Positions 23,372 through 32,339 of a stretch of 64,000 nucleotides of DNA are shown here, one piece after another; position 1 is the stretch's first letter; every line of letters starts with the position of its first letter. The notes beneath the pieces are model-generated. The model searched no databases. It had not been told where the DNA came from and saw only the letters and a program-made list of their open reading frames with translations. The stretch covers positions 434,001-498,000 of the forward strand of contig NBIV01000013.1 in assembly GCA_003194525.1 (NCBI GenBank), read 5' to 3'. Source of the DNA: Gracilariopsis chorda. Its lineage: Eukaryota; Rhodophyta; Florideophyceae; Gracilariales; Gracilariaceae. The position numbers and the translations under genes are program-made.

Positions 23372-24570
23372 TGCGTTCGAGTTTAATTTTATGTGCATTC
23401 TGTGAGTGAGAGGCACTGACTGTCTCTTTACTTCGTCGTCCGTCGTCGCCTAGCTTATGTATGGTTGTTCTACTGTAATGCTGTTTGACATTGCAAAAAT
23501 GTGACGCAGCAAGATGTGTCGTTGTTTGACAGTCCCCGGTTGATGCGTCTCATTTTTGTGTGGGACGGGGAACAATGCTTATCGCCGCGCGAAGAAAAGT
23601 AAACCGATCGCGATGCAAGGGTTTTGTAAAGATATCTGCTTTCATTTCTGTCGTTGGGATGCGGTGGATGCTGATGGTGTTGTTGGCGATGTGGTGTTGA
23701 AGAAAGTGGTGCCGCAGATCGATGTACTTGCGCTGTTTTGTCGGCGCTTGATTTTGGGCTATATATGGAGGTATTTGCTTTCGTTCCCGCACAAAGTGCG
23801 CAAAGGCAAACTTGCTCGCTGCACATACGATCAGAAGCATGTGGTTGTTGCCGTGTGTCGAGGTGGGTTTCACTGGGCCGCACGTGTCTGAACTGACGTA
23901 AACGCCTGGGGGGTAAGCGTGCGGTTTTCTTTTGTGTGGGGAGGGGTAAAGCTTAGCGTAGTTGCACGCACTGCAGGTGAGTTTGATGTCACTGGGTATT
24001 TGCGATGGCATGGTGGGGATTAGCCGTTTGGTGGCCGTGAGGCGAAATTTGCCCGGATTCGCGTGGTTGAGCTTCAGGTGCCATTTGTGTGTTTCCAGTT
24101 GGACGATGCTGTTGTTCCGTGCTTTGATGGGGTTTGATAGACTGTGTAGGGGAGGGGTGGGGACCTTGTGGGAGTTCATGGAGGATATGGGTGGAGCTTT
24201 CGACTTGCTCTTGGCTGAGGGTGAACGTCGTGTCGGGGAAGGCTGGCGCGTGGGACGAGTGGTGGGTGAGGGAGGTAATGTTCGTTTACGGCGTGGGCGG
24301 GGGAACGTGCGTGCTGTGTGAGCTGAGATGTTGTGCAGTATTTTGCCGTTGAGTTGATAGTGATTTCCGTTCCAGAGAGCTGTGCCTAGCAAGATGGGCG
24401 GTGATTGAATGGTGTCCCAGATGGTGCCTTTGCTTCTCGTGAAGGATACTCTGCCATAGCGACATGCTAAATCATGGACTGAAAGAATATTGTGTCTTGT
24501 ATGTGAGTATCCTTGCAGAGGTTGCGGCCGAGTTGCCGTGCTGCTCGTGCGGATGGGGGAGCCGTTGTGA
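23372..24570 (-). mobile_element. Copia fossil inserted in the Tc1/mariner transposase
   Basis: The minus strand shows, in coding order, the end of a Copia protease region (RHNILSVHDLACRYGRVSF), the pre-integrase motif (HKWHLKLNHANPGKF), the integrase start (SACNYAKLYPS ... DTCGPVKPTSTHG) and the RNase H end (KYIDLRHHFLQHHI ... KADIFTKPLHRDRF, about 23570-23680). Most of RT is not seen. An LTR-like end runs TG at 23372 to CA at 23531, next to a purine-rich tract. It lies between the two halves of the Tc1 transposase and belongs to the same Copia family as the fragment at 38.6-40.3 kb. Broken. Confidence 0.75.
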
Positions 24571-24599
24571 GCTTATGTGGTGGGTCAAGAGGGGTGGAA

Positions 24600-24853
24600 G
24601 TTAATGCCGCATGTAGCGTTTGCCCATAACCTGTTTGAAACATTCCGTAGCATAGCGCGATGTTTTTGTAGAGACAGTTTTGGAATTGGTTTTGCCAATG
24701 GCGGGTTAATCATGCTTTTTTTGAAATCTGAAAACTTTCAGTCCCGAAGGAGCGTTATACGTGCTCTGAAATTTTTCGTAAAGAGATTCCTTCATGGCGG
24801 AGTGCGGATATTTGTTCTTTCTCAAATTGAGACAAGTACCTTTCTCTCGTCAT
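24600..24853 (-). mobile_element. Tc1/mariner transposase, N-terminal helix-turn-helix part
   Basis: From an ATG at 24853 the minus strand reads MTRERYLSQFEKEQISAL, then RHEGISLRKISEHV, then a stop and RSFGTESFQISKK. This is the N-terminal helix-turn-helix of Tc1/mariner transposases, which binds the terminal inverted repeats. It is the same orientation as, and correctly upstream of, the catalytic part at 22735-23365. At least two in-frame stops follow. I could not find the terminal inverted repeats. Confidence 0.7.
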
Positions 24854-25260
24854 ATTTGGGGCCCTAGTTGGGATAGACAAGCAAGGCAGTGTTTGCTGTG
24901 ACTAATACTACGTAGTGCCTGGCAAGAAGTTTGAATTGGCAGAAAGTTTCCCCTTTTTTTGTGACATGTGTCATATAGTATTTCGTGGGTTTAAAGAAGG
25001 TTCGCAAGGTGTTTTAAAAATAGCAGAGCTGTAGTTCTTATCTAGGACAAAAAGAGTCTACGAATGTGATTAACTAACCAAAGTGCAACGCGCACCACAT
25101 CGCTATAGCGCCAATGCATGCCGATCCCTACAATGGAAGCTTGTGGCTGGGTGTGCTTAACAGCGTTTCGCGCACTGTACCAAGGGTACGCCCGTCTTTG
25201 GCGACAGATACGAAGCCAGGTGCGTTTACATGTACAGTATTGCGTATTGTCTTTGTTGGC
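24854..25260. other. No gene recognised
   Basis: Probably the 5' end of the Tc1/mariner element followed by unique sequence. I see no terminal inverted repeat with confidence and no gene. Confidence 0.25.
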
Positions 25261-25270
25261 CTTCTTGTAG

Positions 25271-25430
25271 AATCTGGGGGCAATCTCAAGCAATCTGAGG
25301 GGGCGATTGCCCCTCAGCTGAGGGACAACCGTGAGCAATCTCAGGGAGCGATTGCTGAAGTCGAACCCCTCAGAGTGCAATCTTCTGGCTAGCCAGCAAT
25401 CGCGGATTGCAATCCAATCGATTGCATTCC
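25271..25430. repeat. Cluster of GCAATC/GATTGC motifs with hairpins
   Basis: About ten copies of the hexamer GCAATC or its complement GATTGC occur in 160 bp, some in inverted pairs. One perfect 8-bp stem, CTGAGGGG (25295-25302) with CCCCTCAG (25310-25317), encloses a GATTG. Near 25409 the two forms overlap as GATTGCAATC. It lies 3' of the hypothetical minus-strand gene ending at 25671 and could be regulatory or a foldback remnant. Confidence 0.5.
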
Positions 25431-25670
25431 ATCCCTGGATCTACGTTTGGTCCCGTTGTACCTAACACAGTTGTTTTTGCGCAAGCATTACACACCTAAG
25501 TTGTTTAATGTTGGGTCTATCACACCGCACAGTATTTATCCACAACTAAGCTCCATCATCAGTCTTGATCGTGTGATCTAGATGGAACTGGGTGGCGATG
25601 AAGAAATAATTGCCGCATCCGTTACACAGATGGGATCACATAAAGCGTCAAAGAAAACATCCGAAGATGT

Positions 25671-27255
25671 CTACGAGGATGTGTCTGACGCAGATTCTGA
25701 AATGTCGACGCTTGAACTATTGCGCGAAGTTGTTCTGGCACTGAATGTACCTCTTTCGGTAGCATGATTACTTCCCGGCGCAGTGGAGTTTGAATTGCAA
25801 TCTGCGTTTTGACTTAAAGCGAGTTGTTCGGCGCTGTTCGCTGAGTAAGTCTTTGGTCGAGTAACAGGTGTCTTCCCACTGGACCCCTCGATACTGCCAA
25901 CCTGACATAAACCGTCTCCAACACGTTGGGCACAATTGTCCATATTCGCATGACGTTCAAAAGGCAAATCTTTCGGACCACGAGACGTCATAGTTTCTTC
26001 GATGTCTGTGTGCACATCGTCGTCCAGGTTTGATTTCTCTGTGACAGGAGAAATGTTGCAACCGTACTGGAAGAAGATGGGGCTGTCTTCCTCCTGAAAT
26101 AGGCCACGTAAAAAGGCAACCCGACCAGATGTCCAAACCTCGGATATTGCAGACCTATTGGATGCACCTTTGGTTCCGGATGATGACGAACGCTGGGTCG
26201 GCGACTGCACGCCAGATACATCTGCGGTAGAATAACATCCAAATCTCTGGCCACTATATGAACCGATCTGAGTTACAGCATGGTGGACTGTCGGAGCTTG
26301 TGCGACCATACTATTCTTCTTCAGAATCAGAGAAGATTGCTCAAACTCAAAACAACTCACAGAATCCAGCTTTGAGATTGTTTTCGAAACGTTTCCTGGT
26401 TAATACGCGGTAGCTTCTCTTCTCTTGGAAGTTTGCTACATACTCTATACGGAACGTTGTCTGTTCTCTCCTCATGCCCAGTTTCCCACGGACTGGACTT
26501 CATCTTACCTTCATTTTCATTTTCAATTGAGGGCATCGAATCTCTGTCTTTTTGTGAGATAAGAGCAGTGTTTTTCTCATTTCCCAATGAAGCAGGAAAG
26601 AAGTGGCAATGACCGGGCTCATAGAATGAGCAGATACAGCCCCGGTTGAGGTAGGGGTACGATTTGAGTTGTTCAGGTCGTCATCAGTGACCGTCACAAG
26701 TGTTGCAGATCGCACTGACGCAAGTCTTGGTGATCGACCACCACACTTTTGTCCCTTACTCTTACCAGAAAGCTTGCGGACGAAGGCTCGGAAGTTGTTC
26801 TTGATCATGCTCATCGAAGCAAAACGAGCCTTCGACAAGAGCTTCTCCTTACGAGTTGCTCTTGTGTCCAGCAGTGGTTCTTGGCTGGCGGTGATTTGCT
26901 CTGCGGTCCCAGTTACTCCTTGATCATCCCGACCGCAGTGTTCGAAATCCAGGTGCTCCTCTGGTTCGATGTTAATCTTGATTTCATCAACAGGTTTCTG
27001 GTTCAGGACTGCAGTGCTCCTGCTTTCAAACCTCGAGCCAGTGCTGAAACCCCCAGCTAGGCTGTGTATTTCAAGATCGTCGACTTGTGCGACTCCATCG
27101 CTTTCTGTTTCGTTGATGTTTATGGTAATCAGCAAACCGTAGATTAGTTCCAAAGTTCGTGCTCTCAAGATGTATCGTGTTCCTAGAAGCTCAAGCTCTA
27201 GATGTCCAGCAAGTTGTTCTTGTATACCCAGCGCTGAAATCTCTAGATATATCTT
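25671..27255 (-). CDS. Unrecognised serine-rich host gene (spliced or broken)
   Basis: Three open stretches on the minus strand follow one another with protein-like composition: about 27255-26590 (starts in ISALGIQEQLAGHLELELLG), 26620-26357 and 26360-25671 (ends SSSVDISESASDTSS then stop). The last two overlap by four bases (26357-26360). The first and second are in different frames, and the change of coding character falls near 26600, so an intron or a frameshift is likely there. The N-terminal part is amphipathic; the rest is rich in Ser, Thr, Asp and Asn and probably disordered, with a basic patch (FRAFVRKLSGKSKG). I recognise no domain. An additional upstream exon (27260-27540) is possible. 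Confidence 0.35.
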
Positions 27256-27540
27256 GAACGGACAGACCTTAGGAACACTTTATAGGCACAGTCGCACATT
27301 TTCCATTGTTTGTCAGTCGATGCGGCTGTCGGGTATATGCACTTGCCAACGGCATTTGATGTCATAAGAACCGACATACCCACAATTCACATGTGCATTG
27401 GAGGACAAGAGAGGCAGTTCTTGGAAGGGAACCCGAGCTGCATATCTACTGCAAGGTCCGAAGGCATGATACTTTCCACAGCTTTCTTCTCTGAGAAGCA
27501 CAGTTCACTATGTGCCCTATTCCACAAAGCTTAGCATAAC

Positions 27541-29160
27541 CAGCACGCTGACAACCATCGCAGTGGCGGAATCAAACTCAATTGTCATCATTTCACAAAG
27601 ACTCTAGGCGATTGAATGCAGAACCCCATCTTTCTTTCTGTCAACCTTCTGACTTGTTTGTGCATTAGGTTGAGATGCACATGTTCCTGACCACCCCACT
27701 CGGCATTTTATAGGATGACAAGCTGTATGCAAGAACTAACAAGTTAGTGAATGTCGTAACTGATACCCTCTGATTCTCTTGTGCATCTGCAAATCGTGAA
27801 GAGCCTTCTTCCCCGAGCTAGGTTCTGACTTCACGAATTACCTCGAATCTCGTTAATGACCTCCGTAGCTCGTTTCCTGTGCACAACCGGTTATTCTCGA
27901 CACACTACGATCTAATTTATGTTCAACGCAGTCTGTTCACAACACAGTCGACCGAAGAATCTTCCCTTTCTTTGAGCAGAGAACGTGTGAAGCGAACACA
28001 TGCGAGCCCTTTTTCTATGTACTATGTGCCGCCTTACTTTTGCTCTGGTGACTATCGTCGCTGGGCCTTTTGTTGCGACGATGCCCTATATGGGAAGATA
28101 ACACTTTAGCTCCTTCATTTCCAGAAGTGCAAAAAATACTTATGCTCAACCGCTGGACAAGCCAGCACTGCAAGGAAATTCTTCTCACAACAGGACTGCA
28201 GTTCGAAGCCCACGGTGTTGTATGGAGAGGATGGTAAGGTACTATCTTAGAATTGCAGGGCTCACACAGCATGTACACCACTCAGTTATGTGACCACTTT
28301 CGCGAGCAAGCGAAGGACCATTTCGGATTCTACATGCAAATTGAGGTAACCTCTGCTGAGAGCCAACTCTTCCCAAGCAGAACCCATTACTGTTCCATAA
28401 TGCCTCCGCTTTCTCCTCCGATTTCTGTTAGTACGAAAGTGAACGCACCACGACAGACAAGAACATAGTTCGCATCGGCTACCAATCTAGATCCTTAATT
28501 GTTCCACGAGACAAAACTTCCGAAGCGCTTGTAGTGCTGATTTCGTTGTGCTACAGAAGTGGTTGGCGTGCGAGGCTCTTACAAAGCACGAAGGGTTAAC
28601 ATCATCCTGCTCTTTCTGAGGGCCGATCCGACTGCAGATATGTGAGATATGTAATTTTGCATCTGGCCCATTTGTAGTACAAATTTTGTACAGTATATGA
28701 TACCTAGCCTAGTCTACCCACCAGATCCGGAGTCGGAGGAGTAGCCGTGCTTTCCTACATGCTGCTCCTGGAGCTTACCGTTTTGGCGGGAAAAACGAAT
28801 GAAAACAATTTACTAATCGGTCGCTGTAAACGGTATCCCTACCTCCGGCACGAAGTTAAAGGGTTAATCCTGTTCGTCTTATTTTGGTCATTCGCAGAAA
28901 GACCGCGGAATGACATTTTCAGCGAACTATTTTCTTACGTCTCTCTCTCTTTTCTTACGCAACGAGTCTTTTCTTTATACTCTCCTCAACACGACTTTCC
29001 CTACAATCCGTGGAGACATATACATTCATACCCATAGAGCAGTTGAGGACAAGAATGCAGTGTTGAGCGAATCTGTCATTGCCGCTCCTGAATAAGGTTG
29101 GTTGAACACCGACTTGCTGAAAGGTTTCACTCCTCCGTGTATCACAGCCGAAAAAAACTG
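27541..29160. other. Intergenic region, no gene recognised
   Basis: I find no open frame with a recognisable protein on either strand. It should include the promoters of RNASEH2C (to the right, plus) and of the hypothetical gene (to the left, minus). Confidence 0.4.
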
Positions 29161-29164
29161 CGCC

Positions 29165-29743
29165 ATGGAGCTGCAATTTACAAATGAAACAGATACAGCG
29201 CAACGAACGGCTCACCGTTTGCCATGTACCATACACCATGACGGCGAAGCACCTACAGCTCGTGCTTTTTGTCCATTCCCGGAACCCATTCCATCTTTTC
29301 GGGGGCGTAAGCTTCAGTCAGCCGAATTTTCCATCTCGGATTCCTCCAGCCGTAAGTATTCCCATCCTTTCCAAAATTGAAGTTAGAAGTTATTAATCCT
29401 CTGATCGGTACCAACATTGCGCTCATCTCCAAACTTGTGAATGATCACAGTTATATTCGTCGAATCGAAGCCTGCAAGCACTGCCGCTGGGCCTGAACAG
29501 AACAAGCATGTTTTTAAGGTGAAGTTCGCTGTTCAGCCCAACGGTTATTTTTACGAACATGATACTTTGCCCAACCCGAATTCTGCTGCTTTTCGAGCTT
29601 TGGACTGGTTGTCGATTTCGGAAGCCCTCCATAATCCCTTGGAGAGCGTAGAGAGTGAAAACAGGGAAGATGCGCAAGAGGCACTGGAAACACATCCTTC
29701 AGCGGCCACAAGCAGTTCAGAAGACAAAAGTGTAGAGAAATGA
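29165..29743 (+). CDS. RNASEH2C: Ribonuclease H2 subunit C
   Basis: Accessory subunit of the trimeric RNase H2, a nuclear enzyme that removes RNA from RNA/DNA hybrids and single ribonucleotides from DNA; subunit C clasps subunit B and positions catalytic subunit A. Exon 1 (29165-29351) starts at GCCATGG and encodes HRLPCTIHHDGEAP and SFRGRKL, matching the family's HLLPC...DGPAP and SFRGR. Exon 2 (29451-29743) encodes FKVKF...NPNSAAFRALDWLSISEALH, matching the family's F.LW...P......L.W.....A.H end. The intron (29352-29450, 99 nt) has donor GTAAGT and acceptor CACAG; the joined frame gives about 160 residues, the usual length. It is convergent with APC3, stop codons 36 bp apart. The acidic serine-rich tail is unremarkable. 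Confidence 0.85.
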
Positions 29744-29779
29744 ACTGATGGTGTCTTGTTTCACTATTGGTTCTTAATA

Positions 29780-31897
29780 TCATAACGAAAGCGTTCCATC
29801 GTACTCATTACCCAGCGAATCTAAAGCCTTCTTATACTTTCTTTCCTTCGGCTCTATATCGAGAGCTGTGTGCAACGCTTGCATGGCCTCTTTCGCATCC
29901 CCTAGCCGTTGACAAACTCTACTCAATTCGTAGTGGACCTCAGCTTCTTTCGGAAGGGATTCCCGCAAGTCTTCTAGTTGCTTTCGAGCATCTGGGAGCC
30001 GATTCATCGCTACCAGAATCTTCGCCCTTTCAAATCGTGGAACAGGATTTCGCGGATCCAAGTTAGCTGCCGTTTCCAACTCTGCAAGTGCGGAAATCAA
30101 AGCATGTCGGGTTGTCTTATACGATGGATCAGTTCCTGCAATCGCACCCACACCCGCCGCCATTGAGACTCCAAGGTGATAATGAAGAGTTGAATTGAGA
30201 GGATTAACCAGCACGGCGCTTCTGAAGTGGTTCTGAGCGAGACCAAACTTCTCCTGCTTTTGTAAGACTTGACCAATACCGTAAATAGCATTGTAGTGCC
30301 GTTCATCGATGTTCAGTGCTTCTCGATAGGCTGCAAGCGCGGAGTCGAAATCCTCCTTCACAACATACTCGTGTCCACACAGCGTGTATGCATACGCATT
30401 TGGTGCCCGAGAGGTGATTATGGCTCTCTTAAAGAATTTTATAGCGGCATCTGGGTCTTGTTGTATCGAGTAACAGTTACCAGCTGCGCACCAAGCACTT
30501 GAAGATACCGGATGAATACGTTGCGCGTTGATTGCAAGCTGAGCCAATGCTTTCTCCTTCTTCAAATGCCACAAAACCGTTGAATAATACTCAACCACAC
30601 CATCAGTACGCATTGGATCCACTGCAAGCGCTTTTTTGAACTCTTGTTCCGCCGCGACATAATCTCCACGCTCCAAGAACGCTCTTCCTCTAAGCGACAG
30701 GACAAATCCGCTGTTTCGGTGCTTGCTCGGTAAACAGTTGGATAATTCTATCGCACGCGCGCAACGGAAACGGCTTAGCTCGGAAACAATTTGTCCCAAA
30801 GAACGTACTAGATCCATGGCACTTGCAATGTCATTTTTATCGTCGTCAGCGGAATGAGCTAGTTCTCTCACGGAGATAGAATCTTCCTTTCCACTGAGTG
30901 GATGGCCAACTGGCATTGTGACCGATCTCGGTTCTCTGTTAGGCGTTGCAGCGAACAAATCGGCTGGATTTCGAACAGAGCTATCGTCAAGTGCCACATT
31001 TCGTGAGCGTCTCCCTAGGCGCAGTCCGTTTATACCAGTATTCGGTGATCCAGAGATTCTTGAGGATCTTCGTAATCCATGGCGACCTCCATGATGTGGG
31101 GCAGAAGGTGTACGCATTTCGTTGAATGAACGCGCCTGTAAGCGGCCCATTGTCGGAGATGGGGTTACGAAACCGGATTCAAGTGGCGTTCTGGCAGATA
31201 GATGACGCATGGAATTAGAATGTGGTCGAAGCGCAGCAGATTCTCGAGGAGGCTTCAGTGGACGAGGCGTGATGGTTTCGGCAGTATGCGGGAAGAACTG
31301 AGGCTGTTGCTGAAGGCGTTCTAAAGCTTCAGCATCAGAGAGGACTGGAAGCACGACCTCAGACTTTGTGACGATTCCCATACTCGAAAGAGCTTCGAAC
31401 GCAAGCCATAAAGTAGGATTAGCATTTAGTGCGCGGCGATACAAAGCAATTGCTTCATCCTTTCGACCTGTCCGCTGACATATTGTGCCCAGAAGATAAG
31501 AGCCGGCAGCAGACCCAGGAGTGTAGCTCGGCGCATTCATGTGCATATCGAAATCAATCAGACCGCTGGGGCCACGAAGACATGCCTCAGCATCCCGAAG
31601 GGCGTCAGGTGTACCTATGCGAGTAAGGCACACGGCATACAGATAGCGGTTCTCAGGAGTGGTGGGGGGGTTTAGCACTTGGGCAGCTTTGGAGAAGTCG
31701 CCTTGGCGAAGATGAGCGGTAGCAAGGAGGTTTGCAGACGCTGATGATGGATAGGTTGTGTGCAATAATTGGGCAAGAAATACAGCGTTCGGCTCCAGAA
31801 AAGCTCGCAGCGAGTGCTCAGCTGCAGTGCGTAGAAGCTGCTCCGATAGGCTTTGAGGGGAAGGAATCGCGGGGCCTGGTGTGGTGTCGATAGGCAT
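29780..31897 (-). CDS. APC3/CDC27: Anaphase-promoting complex subunit 3 (CDC27)
   Basis: TPR scaffold subunit of the APC/C ubiquitin ligase; it binds the Ile-Arg tails of CDC20/CDH1 coactivators and APC10. The ATG at 31897 gives about 705 residues; an ATG at 31981 is also in frame, and the sequence further upstream looks non-coding. Residues 1-170 form the N-terminal TPR dimerisation part (HSLRAFLEPNAVFLAQLL, then LRQGDFSKAAQVLNPP). Residues about 190-370 are a Ser/Arg/Pro-rich linker, usually phosphorylated in this family. The rest is a run of TPRs, including RGDYVAAEQEFKKALAVDP, DPDAAIKFFKRAI, DFDSALAAYREALNIDERHY and GDAKEAMQALHTALDIEPKE. No intron is seen. It is divergent from the WW-domain gene, with 442 bp between start codons. 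Confidence 0.92.
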   Translation of the reverse strand: MPIDTTPGPAIPSPQSLSEQLLRTAAEHSLRAFLEPNAVFLAQLLHTTYPSSASANLLATAHLRQGDFSKAAQVLNPPTTPENRYLYAVCLTRIGTPDALRDAEACLRGPSGLIDFDMHMNAPSYTPGSAAGSYLLGTICQRTGRKDEAIALYRRALNANPTLWLAFEALSSMGIVTKSEVVLPVLSDAEALERLQQQPQFFPHTAETITPRPLKPPRESAALRPHSNSMRHLSARTPLESGFVTPSPTMGRLQARSFNEMRTPSAPHHGGRHGLRRSSRISGSPNTGINGLRLGRRSRNVALDDSSVRNPADLFAATPNREPRSVTMPVGHPLSGKEDSISVRELAHSADDDKNDIASAMDLVRSLGQIVSELSRFRCARAIELSNCLPSKHRNSGFVLSLRGRAFLERGDYVAAEQEFKKALAVDPMRTDGVVEYYSTVLWHLKKEKALAQLAINAQRIHPVSSSAWCAAGNCYSIQQDPDAAIKFFKRAIITSRAPNAYAYTLCGHEYVVKEDFDSALAAYREALNIDERHYNAIYGIGQVLQKQEKFGLAQNHFRSAVLVNPLNSTLHYHLGVSMAAGVGAIAGTDPSYKTTRHALISALAELETAANLDPRNPVPRFERAKILVAMNRLPDARKQLEDLRESLPKEAEVHYELSRVCQRLGDAKEAMQALHTALDIEPKERKYKKALDSLGNEYDGTLSL

Positions 31898-32339
31898 GGC
31901 GGGGGAGAGACGGGAGGACGGACCGAAAGAAATCGGTGTGCGGAATGTCGTCGGGGAAATGGAAAACGGACCGGATGGCATGTGGAGCGGTGAAAAACAA
32001 GCGCTTGTCTGCAGTTTCAATTTCAAAATCAAGTGCTCCCGCTTTTTCGCTGCGCACAGGGCGCTTTTCGAAACACCGGTTTGCAACTTGTGCATCACCG
32101 TTTGCAGCCGTTTGCAGGTAGCCGATGGCAACTGTAAATGGCCAGCGTTAACTCATCTTCGCTCTACAGGTGTCTACTGTGTATACTAGAGAGACTCGGC
32201 CAACTCTCCATGCATCGCGATCTTCTCGATCGCCTTCCGCGTCCGCATTTGTCCCTAGTCCCAGCGAAGAACGCAATCACAGCGAATGTCTAGACACTTG
32301 CTTCAGAATGCCATAAACCCCCCCCAACAGCTCTGACGA

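Noticed and set aside
29102-29164. Upstream extension of RNASEH2C
   Set aside because: No ATG in that frame before 29165; the ATG at 29165 has a good context and gives the normal length.
31936-32189. Short plus-strand frames upstream of the WW-domain gene
   Set aside because: They are antisense to the 5' end of APC3 and its leader and lack protein character.
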